DNA from: Serinus canaria
Taxonomy: Eukaryota > Chordata > Aves > Passeriformes > Fringillidae
NCBI RefSeq assembly: GCF_022539315.1
Contig: NC_066319.1
Span: 31,966,093-32,030,092 of the forward strand
Length of the DNA stretch: 64,000 nt
Reading direction: 5' to 3'
A model generated the notes under the pieces. It did not search any database. It saw nothing but the letters and a program-made list of their open reading frames with translations, and was not told the origin of the DNA. Position numbers and translations under genes: made by a program. Positions 41,529 to 52,353 of the stretch are shown here, piece after piece; the stretch's first letter is position 1, and the number at the start of each line of letters is the position of its first letter.

Positions 41529-41555
<27 letters not shown>
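41529..41555. repeat. Poly-A tract (27 A)
   Basis: An uninterrupted run of A. No polyadenylation signal or gene-like sequence lies immediately upstream, so I do not call a retroposed copy. Confidence 0.9.
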
Positions 41556-41560
<5 letters not shown>

Positions 41561-42037
41561 TTAAGCTGTGAGGTGCCTGAGGAAAGCTGGGCCAAGATAT
41601 TTGTATGTTTCTTTCCCATTTATGGAGGATTGTGTCATGAGAGCAGTGACTCTCTCTAATTCTAAGAAACTTGCTAGATTTTCTTCAATGAATCAAGTCT
41701 GGAAAAAAGCAGCAAAAAGAAATTTGCTTATAAATCAAAAAATATTATCTTAATTATCAAAAGCCATTTGCCAGGGGAAGTGATCTGAAGTCTGAAGTTT
41801 AACCAGGAGCAGGGGGAAGAAAGTCAATTTTCCATAATGTTTGAAAGCTGAAATGAACCTACAGTGGCAAAACTGGTTGTTCCTGGGTTCATGCTGCAAC
41901 CCTAGTTGCAAAGCAACTGTAGGGGGTTCAGATGGCTCTTGTTTTGCTCATGTTTGTGACCATACATGTGAACATTAAAGCAAGCAGGATTTTTGTCTGA
42001 ACAGATATTAGATTAATGCATTTCCTTTACAGACCAA

Positions 42038-42067
42038 ATCCTGCTTCTAATGGAAAGGAAGCAGGAT
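42038..42067. repeat. Perfect 10-bp inverted repeat; sauropsid palindromic repeat relic
   Basis: ATCCTGCTTC at 42038-42047 pairs with GAAGCAGGAT at 42058-42067 across ten bases. The surrounding CAAATCCTGC ... GCAGGATCAGGC wording is typical of old palindromic elements ('atcctgctcccattgacttcaatgggagcaggatc') found in archosaurs and turtles. Confidence 0.45.
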
Positions 42068-44339
42068 CAGGCTGTCAATTAATACCTTCACAAAACTAAA
42101 GTATGTAAACACAGACAGGAATATTTCTTGGGCACTTTTATTATTCATTTAGTCTCCTAAATTATTTCAAACAACCTTTTGGGAAATAGAGCAAGTGTGA
42201 TAGGTGGTCAGCAACACATCAAGAGTAATGAAATTAAAAGCCCAAATGAACATATTGTGAATGACTAAAAACTGTTTGCCTAAGATTTAGTTGGTCAATG
42301 TTTTGAAGCAAAATGAAGCAAAATTCCTTTGTATGATGTGGGGTTCTCAACTGGGAATAAGAGATCTGAAGCCCAGAAAATATAGCTGCATTCATCCAAG
42401 GGCTCATTTCAAATGAATAGTTTCATCATCTCTTCCATAAAAGAGAAAAATATTTCAAATGTTTATTTTTAGCTTGACACATGAATAATAGAAATAAAAG
42501 GATCTGAGTATTTAATGTGAAGCAATTCTTAAATAAACTCAACATATGGGTTAATAATTACATATCAGTAGAGTTTTGGTTGTTTTCTAATACCACTACC
42601 ATGCTTCTAAATGACAAGTCTCAGCTGTTGTGAAGTCCAAGGTAGCTGTGTGCCCTGAAACACTGAAGAAATAGTATTATCCAGTATGACACATGCCTAG
42701 ATATGTCTTATTGTGATCATAATATAGCCTAAAGGTAAGAATACAGAACAATCACTTGTGTGCTATTTTTTCAATGTTGTTTATGTTTGTCTACATCAAA
42801 GAAAAGCCTCTGCTGGAGCTATTTATATCATTGATCAATAGAACTATTAGTGATGGTTTATAAATGCATGAGACAAGTTTTAAATTTAGCATGTACTTTA
42901 AAAATGAAATTTATTAGTACATTAACTTGATCATGTTTCATCACTGAAAAGCCAGTTCATCTTGAAAAATGTTTTTGAAAAAGCAGAATGTACCACCATG
43001 ACATGAAAGATACTTAGAGTGTCAAACAAAAGCCCTGACTGTGAATCACCAAAGTATGAATTAAAGGACTGATGTTTTCTTGTACTGAGGGTTTACTGAA
43101 AGGGTGGAACTGGACTGTCCACATTTATTGTCACTATGATCTGGCAAGCTGAGTACTTCATACCTGCAGATTTGGCATCCTGCAAAACTACTTAGCAGAA
43201 TCCTGTCTTGTGTCCTCCATCCATGTTCTCCTTTAGTCAGTGGGACTTTGGGACAGGTTTAGACTTGCTACTGAAGACTGACAGAGATTCCCAGCACTGA
43301 GGTGTTTTTCTATGAACTTGTGGTCCCCTCAATAGGTGAGGTGTATGGAATGATTGGCAACCCTTCTGGTCAGTGAGAATTAAAACTGGTGGCACGTGTC
43401 TTGTCTTTTAGAGCTATGTGCTGTATAGTCACAGTGTAGGACAATTTCCTTTCTAATGTACTAACATTAAAGTCAGTGGTGATTCAGCACAGAGGAGTTT
43501 TGCTTTTTTCCTAACAGTGATAGGAAAATCATGGTGAGTAGAATTGTGCAAACACAGTAAGACAGTCAGATGTACATTTTAGACACAGGGCCTATTACCT
43601 GGAATTCAGACCAGTCTCTGTCCTTTAACGTCATTACCAAGGAGAATATCCCATCTTATTAATCCTAAATAAAAATTCCTAGATCCTTTTATTTTAACAT
43701 GGAAAACACAGTGATGTCTGAGAACTTGTTAAGTCTAGATGTTGTCCCTCTGTTTCCTCTTTATTCTCCTGTGGGGACCATTTTCTTCTGTGAGAAGGGG
43801 ATCTTCTCTGCAGTGTTACTGTGAATCATCCTGCTCAGACTGACAAGACTCAAATGGAAGAATAAGATTTTCAAAATTATGAGCAACAGAGAGGAAAAAA
43901 TAAAATTAGAACAATCATGGAGGATTCAGCTTCATAAAATTGTATGTATTAACGACTCTATGTTCCCTAACCTACCTTACACCTGAGTTTCATTGCCTTC
44001 CATTAGTGAGGTAATTAATTTAGCAGGAGAGATGAAAGGAGCTAGAGATGACAGCAGACATGGGTGAGAAAGAAGTCAAATATAGGTCTGTAATGGTGGG
44101 CAGTGGAAAAGTGTTTTCGACATGCATTTTGTAAATGTTAGGAGAGCGTAAGGGACTGAATACAGAGGAGTGTGAGACGTGGTACTTTTTCTGCTGTTTC
44201 ATCCAGGGTTGTTTATAAAAGGAAGGGCAAAGTCCGGCAATCCAAGGCAACATGTCTAATCTTCTTGTGTATCTTTGACCACTTACAATGAAGGGTTAAT
44301 CTAAAACCCCCCTAAACTAAAATTCTTCCTGCTTGGAAG

Positions 44340-44341
<2 letters not shown>

Positions 44342-44393
<52 letters not shown>

Positions 44394-44404
44394 ATATATA
44401 TATA
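44342..44404. repeat. (TA)n microsatellite with GT interruption
   Basis: About 22 AT units (44342-44385), a GTGTGTGTG stretch, then six TA units. It is self-complementary and prone to cruciform formation and length change. Confidence 0.97.
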
Positions 44405-44959
44405 CCTAAGGCTTTTTAAGAGAAATGTTGTACCCAAGAACTGTTTTGTGAGCTGGGAGTGTTGTACTGAACCTCTGGGGCAAATGTTTGCATTGAATTG
44501 TTGAAAGAGACTGAGATTGGCAACGCCACCCTGCCCTTGGCTAATGAGCCTTCCCCGAGAGAATATCAAGTGCAATTACCTTTCAGGGAATAACAACATA
44601 CCAAAGAACCATGGACCCTGCAGAGAAAAACGAAACACACATTCGTAGGTAGAACCTGCTATGAATCAGCATTAATTATCCAATAGAGGGAACGGGGTTG
44701 CAATAAGTCTCAGTTCCCAACTCACACCATAGATCACAGCAAACGTGAGCTACTTAGAGAAAAAACATTTGCAAAGTTCAGCTTGCCCTAGCCCCCCTCC
44801 TTTCTGCATACATTTCTGCACTTTGGTTGTGCTTGCGGGTTGCGCTTCTGGGACAACTTTCCCGACCCGCGGTTTGGAGGTGACTGAGAGGCAATAAAAG
44901 AAGGCTGGTGGCAGTGAGTGAGGCCTCCGAACGTCAGCAGTACAGTGGGGCTGAGGCAA
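44405..44959. other. Transition from desert to CpG-rich zone
   Basis: GC and CpG frequency rise across this stretch towards the CpG island that follows. No gene was recognised. GC-rich open frames on both strands from 44750 onward overlap each other and lack any known domain. Confidence 0.5.
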
Positions 44960-45480
44960 GGACTCATTCGAGGTTGCACAGGTGCCGACGTGGCCGAGGA
45001 CACCTGGCTCCTCTCAGCACTGGTCAAGGAGGTCGAGCTGCAGGGCGGCCACCTGCCCTTGGCTGCAAAGCCGGGGAAACCGTCCCCCCACGGCTGGTGG
45101 TCCCAGCGAAGACATAAAAAAGGGGGAACTGTCCCGGGAGACGGGCTTTTCGCAGTGCGCATTCCTAAGAAGGAGAACGAGGCAGGAGGCGGGAAGGCCG
45201 CATATTTCGGGTTGAGCTAGCGGGAAAACGCGCGGAATTGCCAGGGCTAAAGAGGTGCGGGGGGATGCTGGCCGGCGCCTTTGTGCCGGAGCGCGTCTTC
45301 CCGGGGCGGCGCGGCCGGCGGCGGGGGCTGCGCGGGGGCGGCCGGCGCGGAGCGGGCCCGGAGCGGCGCAGCTCCCGCGGAGCCCGCAGGGGCCCGGGCG
45401 GCTCCCCGGGGAGCCGGGAAACCCCGCCGCAAACTCTTCGGACGTGAAAACAGCGCTGAGCGGGGCCGGCTGCTTTGCTG
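44960..45480. promoter_or_regulatory. CpG island (upstream orphan island 1)
   Basis: The core at 45240-45470 is dominated by G and C with very frequent CpG (GCGGCGCGGCCGGCGGCGGG-type sequence), against an AT-rich, CpG-poor 44 kb upstream. Open frames of 60-159 codons exist on both strands, but this is expected where stop codons are compositionally rare, and none shows a domain. An orphan CpG island about 9.5 kb 5' of the MEIS2 promoter suggests a Polycomb-regulated control element or the promoter of a non-coding transcript (inference). Confidence 0.75.
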
Positions 45481-45489
45481 AAAACAGGC

Positions 45490-45730
45490 ACACGTATATT
45501 GAGTTTGTCAGGGATCATAAAATGCGAATTGATTATTCAAACAGCCATTGATTATAAAAGAATGCTTACTGCAGCAATGGGAAAGGTTAAAAGGAAATTG
45601 ACCCTCTGCGTACGTGACATAAAGTCATTAGGTAAATGAGATATTCATACGGGGCGTAATCAAGGTCGTGCTAATTTTATTTGCGATATTCGACTCAAAT
45701 CTCGAGCTTCGTTTAGGGACAGCCAATTAT
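45490..45730. promoter_or_regulatory. Candidate conserved non-coding enhancer A
   Basis: This AT-rich sequence still retains CpGs (TACGTGAC, ATACGGGGCG, TTGCGATATTCG, TCTCGAGC) and has closely spaced homeodomain-type words (TTGATTATTC, CATTGATTATAA, CTAATTTTATTTGCG). That composition is typical of deeply conserved developmental enhancers. Conservation itself could not be tested here. Confidence 0.4.
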
Positions 45731-45819
45731 CCCCGAGGGAAATGAACCGCCAGGTAGACCACAGGTGCCGTAAAAACATCCCAAAAAAACCCAGGTAAAT
45801 AAAAGCCGAGTAGGGAAGT

Positions 45820-46000
45820 GAATTGCCCCGAAGCCCCTTGTCCGCGATGGGCGCGAAGCCCCGGGCCAGCCCCAGCCCCGGTGCGGCAGCGGGGACGGGC
45901 CGGCGCCCCAGGAGCGGCGCGCAGGATCGGGGCTCCCCGCAGGGCTCTTCTCACCTCGCTGCTCCCGGGCCCCCTCCTACCATGGGAAGCTGGGAGTGCC
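45820..46000. promoter_or_regulatory. CpG island (upstream orphan island 2)
   Basis: This is a short CpG-dense segment (CCCCGAAGCC ... GCGCGCAGGATCGGGG) between two AT-rich candidate enhancers. No coding content was recognised. Confidence 0.55.
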
Positions 46001-46044
46001 AGCGATGTCAAAGATCCTCGCCTCCCCCAGACAGGATGAGAACG

Positions 46045-46345
46045 TGTAAAAAAATTAGATTTATTTATGCACATATTTATCCCCTCTAATTATAGAAATT
46101 AATCCTCTTACTTATGACTAAAAGGTAACGTCTAAGGCGTCCCTTTGATGTTTAACAGCATCATTTGTGGCTAACATTCCAACTGATTAAGGAATAATTG
46201 TTGTTAAATGCTTTACAAGTGGATAGTGTTTAATTGAGAGGCATTCATAATTTTACGGCTTACCACAAAATGAAACGTAATTAAAAACGCAGAAACTTCC
46301 AACTGATTTTGTTCCAATTATGTTTATTGTTCAGACTAATTACTG
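46045..46345. promoter_or_regulatory. Candidate conserved non-coding enhancer B
   Basis: The block is dense in homeodomain cores: TCTAATTATAG, AAATTAATCC, TTTAATTGAG, CGTAATTAAAA, CTAATTACTG, and TTTATTTATGCACATATTTA. It also keeps CpGs (GGTAACGTCT, AAGGCGTCCC, TTTTACGGC, GAAACGTAATT). Its abrupt borders with GC-rich sequence on the 5' side and the lack of repeats support a constrained element. Function is inferred. Confidence 0.45.
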
Positions 46346-47779
46346 CACAAGACGGGGTACTTTTCCCCATGTCTAAATGGCACACGCTTCCCAAGTATAC
46401 CCTTGCAGGTTTTTCTTTTCCAGGTACAGGCTTGGGACGGCTTTCTGCAGCCTCCGCTCTCCCCACCCCTCCTCCCCATTATAATTAAATGCTCCAGCCT
46501 TTTCTTCTCTCCCCCATGCAACACCTTGGGATGTGAGAAAGTGATGGCAGCTTTCTTCCCTCGGAGCTCGAAGTAATTGTAGAAGGGCTGATGAATTTCT
46601 TGAAGAAACACTTGCCACACACTGAGGAAACCATCTCCTAGCAGGATTTTACAAACCAAAGTAAACAAAGCACCCCAGGGGCGATTTCCTCCTTTTGAGC
46701 AGCGTACTTCTCAATTTACCTCAGAAGGGATCACAATCACACACGAGAGTTACAACAGAAATCATACTTGGTTTGGGAAACATATTCTGTACAAGAAGCA
46801 GAGAAATTGAAAGTGTTCAAAGGAAGGGACAGTCATTAAAATACCTGCCAGGCGCGCTGCCATTCCCTTAACTAACCTTCCTTTTTTCCCGTGAACTCAG
46901 AAATCTCTTCAGCATCTATTTAAACACAGATATCCCGGGGGGGAAAAGGGGGGGGGCTGGTTTGCGGGAAGGGGGAAGGGGAAAGAAACCAACCCACATA
47001 CCCCTCAGGTCCATCTCACCAACACCTTTAAAAACCCTCATCCTCGGAAAGGGGTGGGAAATAAAGTTACTTGCCTGATTTCACTGGTCTATCGAAGAGA
47101 GTTTATTGTGCAAATGGACTTATTTATTTAGTCCTGAGTTTCTTTATCCCTCAGCTGGGCTCTTGGAGAAAATTAGAGAGTTGCCTGAGATCATCCTAAT
47201 AAAAAAATCACTGCTTATAGTTAAAGGGAATAATCACATCGATCAGACCCTGATAAAATAGTGGCGGGGGGCATCAAATGCCCAACACTGCTTACAGTTT
47301 GCTTTTTTCCTTTGGGCTCCAAACGGCTCGGAAAGGATCACACATGTATTTATTGCTCCTTTTGTCTCCTTCTTTCTAGCTGGATTCAAACCCCTGCGAG
47401 TGTGTGCGTGGTTCGGGAGGGTTGTTGCTCTCTTTGGGAAGGTTGTGGCATTCACAGGTGTGCTTTGGCTCGTCGCTGTAACCCTGTACAATTTCCCAAT
47501 TCTCCTGGAGGGTTTAATCTAGATGTGAGAGTAGAAAAGTGTTTAAATTCTACTGGGGAAATAAGCGGGGCCGGGGGAGGGAGGGGGAAGGGGGGAGGAA
47601 TTCCCTCTTTTGGCGAGTCAGAAATAGCCCAAGCTTTCCAAACGGATGTTAAAATTGGACATAAAGGAGCTACACCTCCTTTTTTTTTTTTTTCTCCTTT
47701 CCTTTTTTCTTTTTTTTTTCTCCTCTTCAGGTATGAGTCTTGAATCCTTTTATTAAACTGACACAGATTTCCAGACATG
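46346..47779. other. Non-coding spacer with G-rich and pyrimidine-rich patches
   Basis: No gene was recognised. There are G-rich runs able to form G-quadruplexes at 46937-46982 and 47566-47598, and a T/C-rich patch at 47677-47729. The part 47085-47260 (with TTTATTGTGCAAATGGAC and CACATCGATCAG) has the AT-rich, CpG-retaining look of a further constrained element, but this is weak. Confidence 0.45.
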
Positions 47780-48125
47780 GAGAAAAGGAGGAGTATCTGA
47801 GGTGGACATTTTATGCAAATGAGCAAATCCGAAATGTATTACAAATCCACTGTAATAAAACTGACAGTTTTGACAGTATTGACAACATAAATATATGTTG
47901 GAACATAGCACTTTCAGACACTTAACCGATGAAGCAATAAAAAGATTCGACTACAATATTTCAAATAATCGACATTGATGTTTTGATACATCATTTTTAT
48001 ACCTCGAATCGATCTATCACTCTATGACCGGTCAATTTTAAGTAAAAATCGGCTGCAATTATTTACGCTATTGCCAATGACGACCTAATAACTGTTTTCA
48101 ATTAATTACAGCAAAACTAAGCATT
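47780..48125. promoter_or_regulatory. Candidate enhancer C with MEIS-core triplet and octamer
   Basis: This AT-rich block has an unusual number of CpGs (AACCGATG, ATTCGACT, AATCGACATT, CTCGAATCGATC, GACCGGTC, AAATCGGC, TTTACGC, GACGACC). A perfect POU octamer ATGCAAAT lies at 47813-47820. Three TGACA cores, the MEIS/PREP monomer site, start at 47862, 47871 and 47880, an exact 9-bp pitch. ATTAATTACA closes the block. It is a strong candidate developmental enhancer, possibly bound by MEIS proteins themselves. No experimental evidence is visible from sequence. Confidence 0.5.
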
Positions 48126-49119
48126 ATGAGGACTAACCGGCCACATATTCCATTGTATGGCATTTCTTGTATGGAGAACAAACACATATATGTGTATTGC
48201 ATTCTCTTTGTGGGATCAAAAGAAAGACATACAAAGACGATCACAATCTTGAGGGGGGTGGTGGTGGAAATAAAAAGCAACCTCTTTTCGGGAACACACC
48301 GCCGGCTCTCACCATGTACTTCTAGGAAACACGCTATAATATTTTGTCAGCTCTCTCTCTCTCTGTGCAATACCAAACCGGGCTCTCAGGATTTTTTTTC
48401 TCTTTTTTCCTTTTCTCTTTGGGCTCTGCACTGAATCCCACTTCAAACAATGGGCCGAGCAGTTCTTTAAAAAAAAAAAAAAAAAAAAAAAAGGAAATTC
48501 GTGCTTCGAGTGATTGCCTGTGTGTTGTGAGAGTCTCCGGATCATTTCAAAAGAGGTAGGAGTATATTGTTCTCTCTGGACCAAGAACTCCAGTGTAAAA
48601 ATGAGAGCGCTCCTCTTCTGGAGTTTTATAGGCAGCTGGAGAACAAAAGGGGATATTTTGAGTGAGCTAGAGCAGAGCTCTGAGCAGAGTTTGAAGCCTT
48701 TGCAGATTCTCTGATATCATACTAAAGCCATTTACTTTGCCCTAACTGTCCTTTTGGATACCACGTTATACTGGAAAGATTAATTTTTTTTCATACTTTG
48801 GGATTCTTCGAACAATTGCAAACTAGATTTTTGACTACCCAGTGCAAACAGTATTAGTGAGAAACCCTGACAGGTCTGTGATTGTTTTCTTTTTTCCCTT
48901 TTTTTTTTTTTTTTTTATCCCCTCTGGCGTGTGATGGGAATACACGTCGACTGCTTATGGTTTCCACTTTTACAAACATTCCAGCCTGAATAACATAAGT
49001 AAAAAAATAAATATATTCTCATCTCTTCTCTGACTTTAGTGCTTCACACCCACCCGCGTGACACAAGCCGGACAAACGCGAAGGGGTTCATCTCTGTGCC
49101 CCTTCCCAGGGCGGGTTTC
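48126..49119. other. Non-coding spacer with homopolymers
   Basis: No gene was recognised. A run of 24 A lies at 48469-48492 and one of 18 T at 48899-48916, with CT-rich tracts at 48350-48365 and 48390-48420. Short frames here are compositional. Confidence 0.5.
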
Positions 49120-49400
49120 TCCCCCCAGGGATGGAAGGCGGGACTGGGCCTCATCAGCGTCCCGCGGGAGCCGCGGAGCCGGGGACGAGGGCTCTGCGGC
49201 GGCCGAGCGAGCCCCGTGCGGGCCCCGGCGGCTCGGGCTGGTGTTGGAGCCCCGCCAGATAGCGCTAGAGGGCTGCTGATGGCAGCGCCGCCCGGCCGCG
49301 CCGCGCCGCGCAGCTCAGCGCCCGCCGGGGCAGCCCGCCAGCGCCGCAGCCCCGGGCAGCCGGGGCACAGAGGGCTCGGCAGGGCAGCACGAACCCGGAT
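49120..49400. promoter_or_regulatory. CpG island (upstream orphan island 3) with CTCF-like site
   Basis: This is a GC-rich, CpG-dense segment (CCGCGGGAGCCGCGGAGCCG, CCCGGCCGCGCCGCGCCGCG). At 49252-49267 CCGCCAGATAGCGCTA matches the CTCF core (CCRSYAGRKGGCRSYA) at all but one position. It lies about 5.5 kb 5' of the predicted MEIS2 start site and could be an insulator, an alternative promoter or a non-coding RNA start. Open frames on both strands are GC-driven and show no domain. Confidence 0.65.
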
Positions 49401-49440
49401 CGTCCTTGTGTCCTGCGGGGTTGGGGCTTTTCCCTCTAGG

Positions 49441-49485
<45 letters not shown>
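49441..49485. repeat. Poly-A tract (45 A)
   Basis: An uninterrupted run directly after the CpG island, followed by a G-rich purine stretch (GAGGGCGGAGGGG). Not a recognisable retrocopy tail. Confidence 0.95.
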
Positions 49486-49489
<4 letters not shown>

Positions 49490-49999
49490 GCGGAGGGGTG
49501 GAAGAAAGAGGAAAAAGCGAAGTAACAGGTAAGTAAATGAACCTCCTCCTAATCCGGCTCCCAGAGATCTCAGTCATACCGCAGTCGAGGTCAAGAAAAG
49601 TTCACCGTGATGGGCTACCATTGACTTTCAGGACTAGAAAGATTTTCGACAAATAATAATACATTACTGCAAAGCGAAGTACACCGCTGGCAGAAGGGGG
49701 GATCGGGGTTAGGAGCTAAATGAACCCAGTGATCTGCAGAAGCTAAAACGTGCATGATTTCACAGGGGCACCCGAGATGGGACCTCGAAAGTCCTGCAGC
49801 TGCGGGAAGTCGGAGGCGAATCAAAGAGTGCTGAGACGAATAAAAAGTGACTCAAGTTGTAAAAAACAACCGTAAGGGCAAAGGATAGTGTGGTAAAGAG
49901 CGGGTTTGAGGGTAGGAATTTAACTGTGGCACAGTCCCGATTTTAAAAAGAAGAAGGTACTATTTAAACTCCACACTTCGCCTTGCAAGCAAAACAAAA

Positions 50000-50460
50000 A
50001 GTAAAATTCATGTGAATTTCACTGCGGTGTCACGGTGATGTCCCGTGTCCATATTTGAACAGGCAGACTGCTTTCTTCATTAATTATGACACATTGCCTC
50101 GAATGATGGCTCGAGATAAAAAGCCAGTTCGAATATGCTAAATTTTTCACTCTGATCCATGATATCCTTGACCCGTCTAAGAGGAGTTTTGCTTTCAAAT
50201 GCAGTCTACGCGTTACCGAACACAATGGCATCATCCAAAATACTTGAACTCAGCACACAAACAAACAAACATTGAGTAAAGTTACAAACAAGATTAAGCT
50301 TCAAGTTATTTGTCCCTGTAGCAAGGCGTCAATTGTCCTAACAGATGTAGGGACGTTAAGAGGATTTAAACCATGCGAATTTAATAAACCAGATTAGCAA
50401 TAGGTGCTTTCCACAAGTGCTAAGAACCGGAAAGTAAATCTAGCCTAAATTACCCATCGG
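50000..50460. promoter_or_regulatory. Candidate conserved non-coding enhancer D
   Basis: This AT-rich sequence retains CpGs (CACGGTGATGTCCCG, CCTCGAATGATGGCTCGAG, GTTCGAATATGC, CTACGCGTTACCG, AAGGCGTCAATTG). It also carries CATTAATTATGACAC and a TTTAATAAACCAGATTAGC homeodomain-type stretch. No repeat or coding resemblance was seen. Borders are approximate. Confidence 0.4.
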
Positions 50461-51188
50461 ACCGGAGGATCACCTACAAGGAGAGCTCAAAATTTCCTAC
50501 GGGGTACAATAGGATTTCGGGCAAGCATGGCTTGTTTCCCCCTAAAACTTTCCATTTGCATTAAATCTTGTGATAGGAGCCCACGCGCGTGCAAACAGTG
50601 GTTTAAGGTCTCCGGTGGGATTTATTCTTGAAATCTGAAATATTACCTGTTGTGCCATCCGCTTTTGCAAGGCTGTGGAAAAAGAGAGAGAGAGAGGGAG
50701 GGAGGGAGAGATGTAACGAGCAAGCAAGAGAGGCATGTCTCAAAGCCAGCAAAGGACTAAGATGCCACACTTCGGAAAGGCTGATTGAAAACAGACTCTT
50801 CTTAACTTTTAGAGGATTTTCTCTCTCGCTCCCTCCGAGGGCTAAGAAGCCGATTTGGGAGTTTGAAGGGAATAGGTTTCAGCATCCATATTTGTTCTGG
50901 TGCACTTGTAAAATGCGATTTGAAGAGGATCTTTAGCCCTCTGATTGTCTTTGTATTGTTTTTCTTGAAACGGATCTTTTGCCCTTAATGAATCCCCACA
51001 CAGCTGGACAGCTCCTGCTCGGACACTGAGAGCGCTAACCCCAAACTGACCCCAATTTGACACCACAAGATGAAATTTTACCGCCTGTTAAAACCATTTC
51101 CAGCCTCGGCAAAAGGAGCTGGCGGTTGACTGAGATGCACTTCCATACCGGACACCTCATTTCTCTTTGGACTTTTGAGCCGATCTAT

Positions 51189-51189
<1 letters not shown>

Positions 51190-51249
<60 letters not shown>
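51190..51249. repeat. Poly-A tract (60 A)
   Basis: This is the longest homopolymer in the window and is uninterrupted. No AATAAA or gene-like sequence precedes it, so a processed pseudogene tail is unlikely. Length may be an assembly estimate. Confidence 0.95.
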
Positions 51250-51250
<1 letters not shown>

Positions 51251-52325
51251 AGGCACCACCCCGACTCGTATCTATCCCACACTTTTCCTCAAAACAGCCC
51301 TCGCTCCGAAAGTGATGCAGGAGAAATGGAAATTAGCCATTTTAATTTTCTCGAATTACTTTAAAAAAAAAAAAAATGTCACTGGTTGGGGGGTAAATAA
51401 AAAATCACCTAAGTATGTGAAAGCCCTCACCCTCTGCACGCACGTATCCCATTTTCCTCCGAGCTCCCAACAGCATCTTTGTTAATACATGAGTACATTC
51501 ACTTAAGGGCGCTAAATTGAGATCCCTTTTTAATGGCTAAACTGTAGCGCTTTATAAACCACATTCTCTGTGTGCTTTAATCCACTGGGATAGTGATGAG
51601 GAAAAAGCCTTCTACTCTTTTCACGTGGAAGAAAAAAAGACACAGGAGGAACATGAAAGGTCTTCATTTGCTATATGAAATTTTACTTTCTATCAAGTTA
51701 AAATAATTTTTAAAAGTTGATCCCTGTCCCAGATTACAAACATGCACAGCAGGGCAAGACAACGCAGGGGGTTAATTAGTTTAGGAGGGGGAAAAAAATT
51801 AAACAATTGAAAGGAGCAGCACTGAACACTACACAAGCCTTTGGCTGCTTTTTTTTCAGCTTTGATTTTAGTCTGTTTTCTCAGAATTTCTTAATCAGGG
51901 CAGCTGAGATCTACAAAGACTTCTGTGAAATATAGAATTAGCAAAAAAAAAAAAAGTCCAAAATTATACTCTAAGCAATAAAATAATTTCTTCTATGGGA
52001 GCCAAGTAATCTAACTTTTTTAAGAGAAGAAAACTGATGAACTTCTCTTACAGCTTGCAGTCTAAAAAAATGCATGGAGCCTTAAATGTAGCCAGATTAC
52101 TTTTGCACAGCCAGTTTATAAGGAAAGACCTCTTCTTTGGTGATACTGAAACTATTTCAAAAGAGGCACATTTCTATATCTCAAGAGACAAGGCTCTGGG
52201 TTTGCATTGCCACGGTTAAAAAACAAGTTTGGAAGCTACAAATATTTGAACCACGTCCTCTAAGCTGGCTGCATCACAAGCAAATGATTCCGTGCAAGTT
52301 GAGAAATCTGGCATCTTTGGGGCAC

Positions 52326-52353
52326 GGGGAGGGGGGGGGCGGGGGGGGAAGGG
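52326..52353 (+). other. Potential G-quadruplex
   Basis: Runs of 4, 9, 8 and 3 G are separated by single or double A/C bases, which meets the four-run criterion. It lies about 2.5 kb 5' of the predicted MEIS2 start site. Confidence 0.6.

Larger units (their letters stand above)
38353..44341. other. Intergenic, no gene recognised
   Basis: This is AT-rich, with no coding frame of note. It contains a perfect 27-bp tandem duplication (39167-39220), 27 A at 41529-41555, a palindromic repeat relic at 42038-42067 and a repeat-like phrase TTTAGTCAGTGGGACTTTGG near 43233. Confidence 0.6.

Noticed and set aside
45014..45551. Overlapping GC-rich open frames (up to 159 codons) in upstream CpG island 1
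   Set aside because: Frames exist on both strands in the same bases, are Ala/Arg/Gly/Pro-rich from composition, and show no domain or splice structure.
49039..49577. 165- and 177-codon frames on opposite strands at upstream island 3
   Set aside because: Both run through the 45-A tract as poly-Lys or poly-Phe and are otherwise CpG-island composition.
51190..51249. Poly-A run as the tail of a retroposed mRNA
   Set aside because: No AATAAA, gene-like sequence or target-site duplication next to it; other long runs nearby suggest local homopolymer expansion instead.
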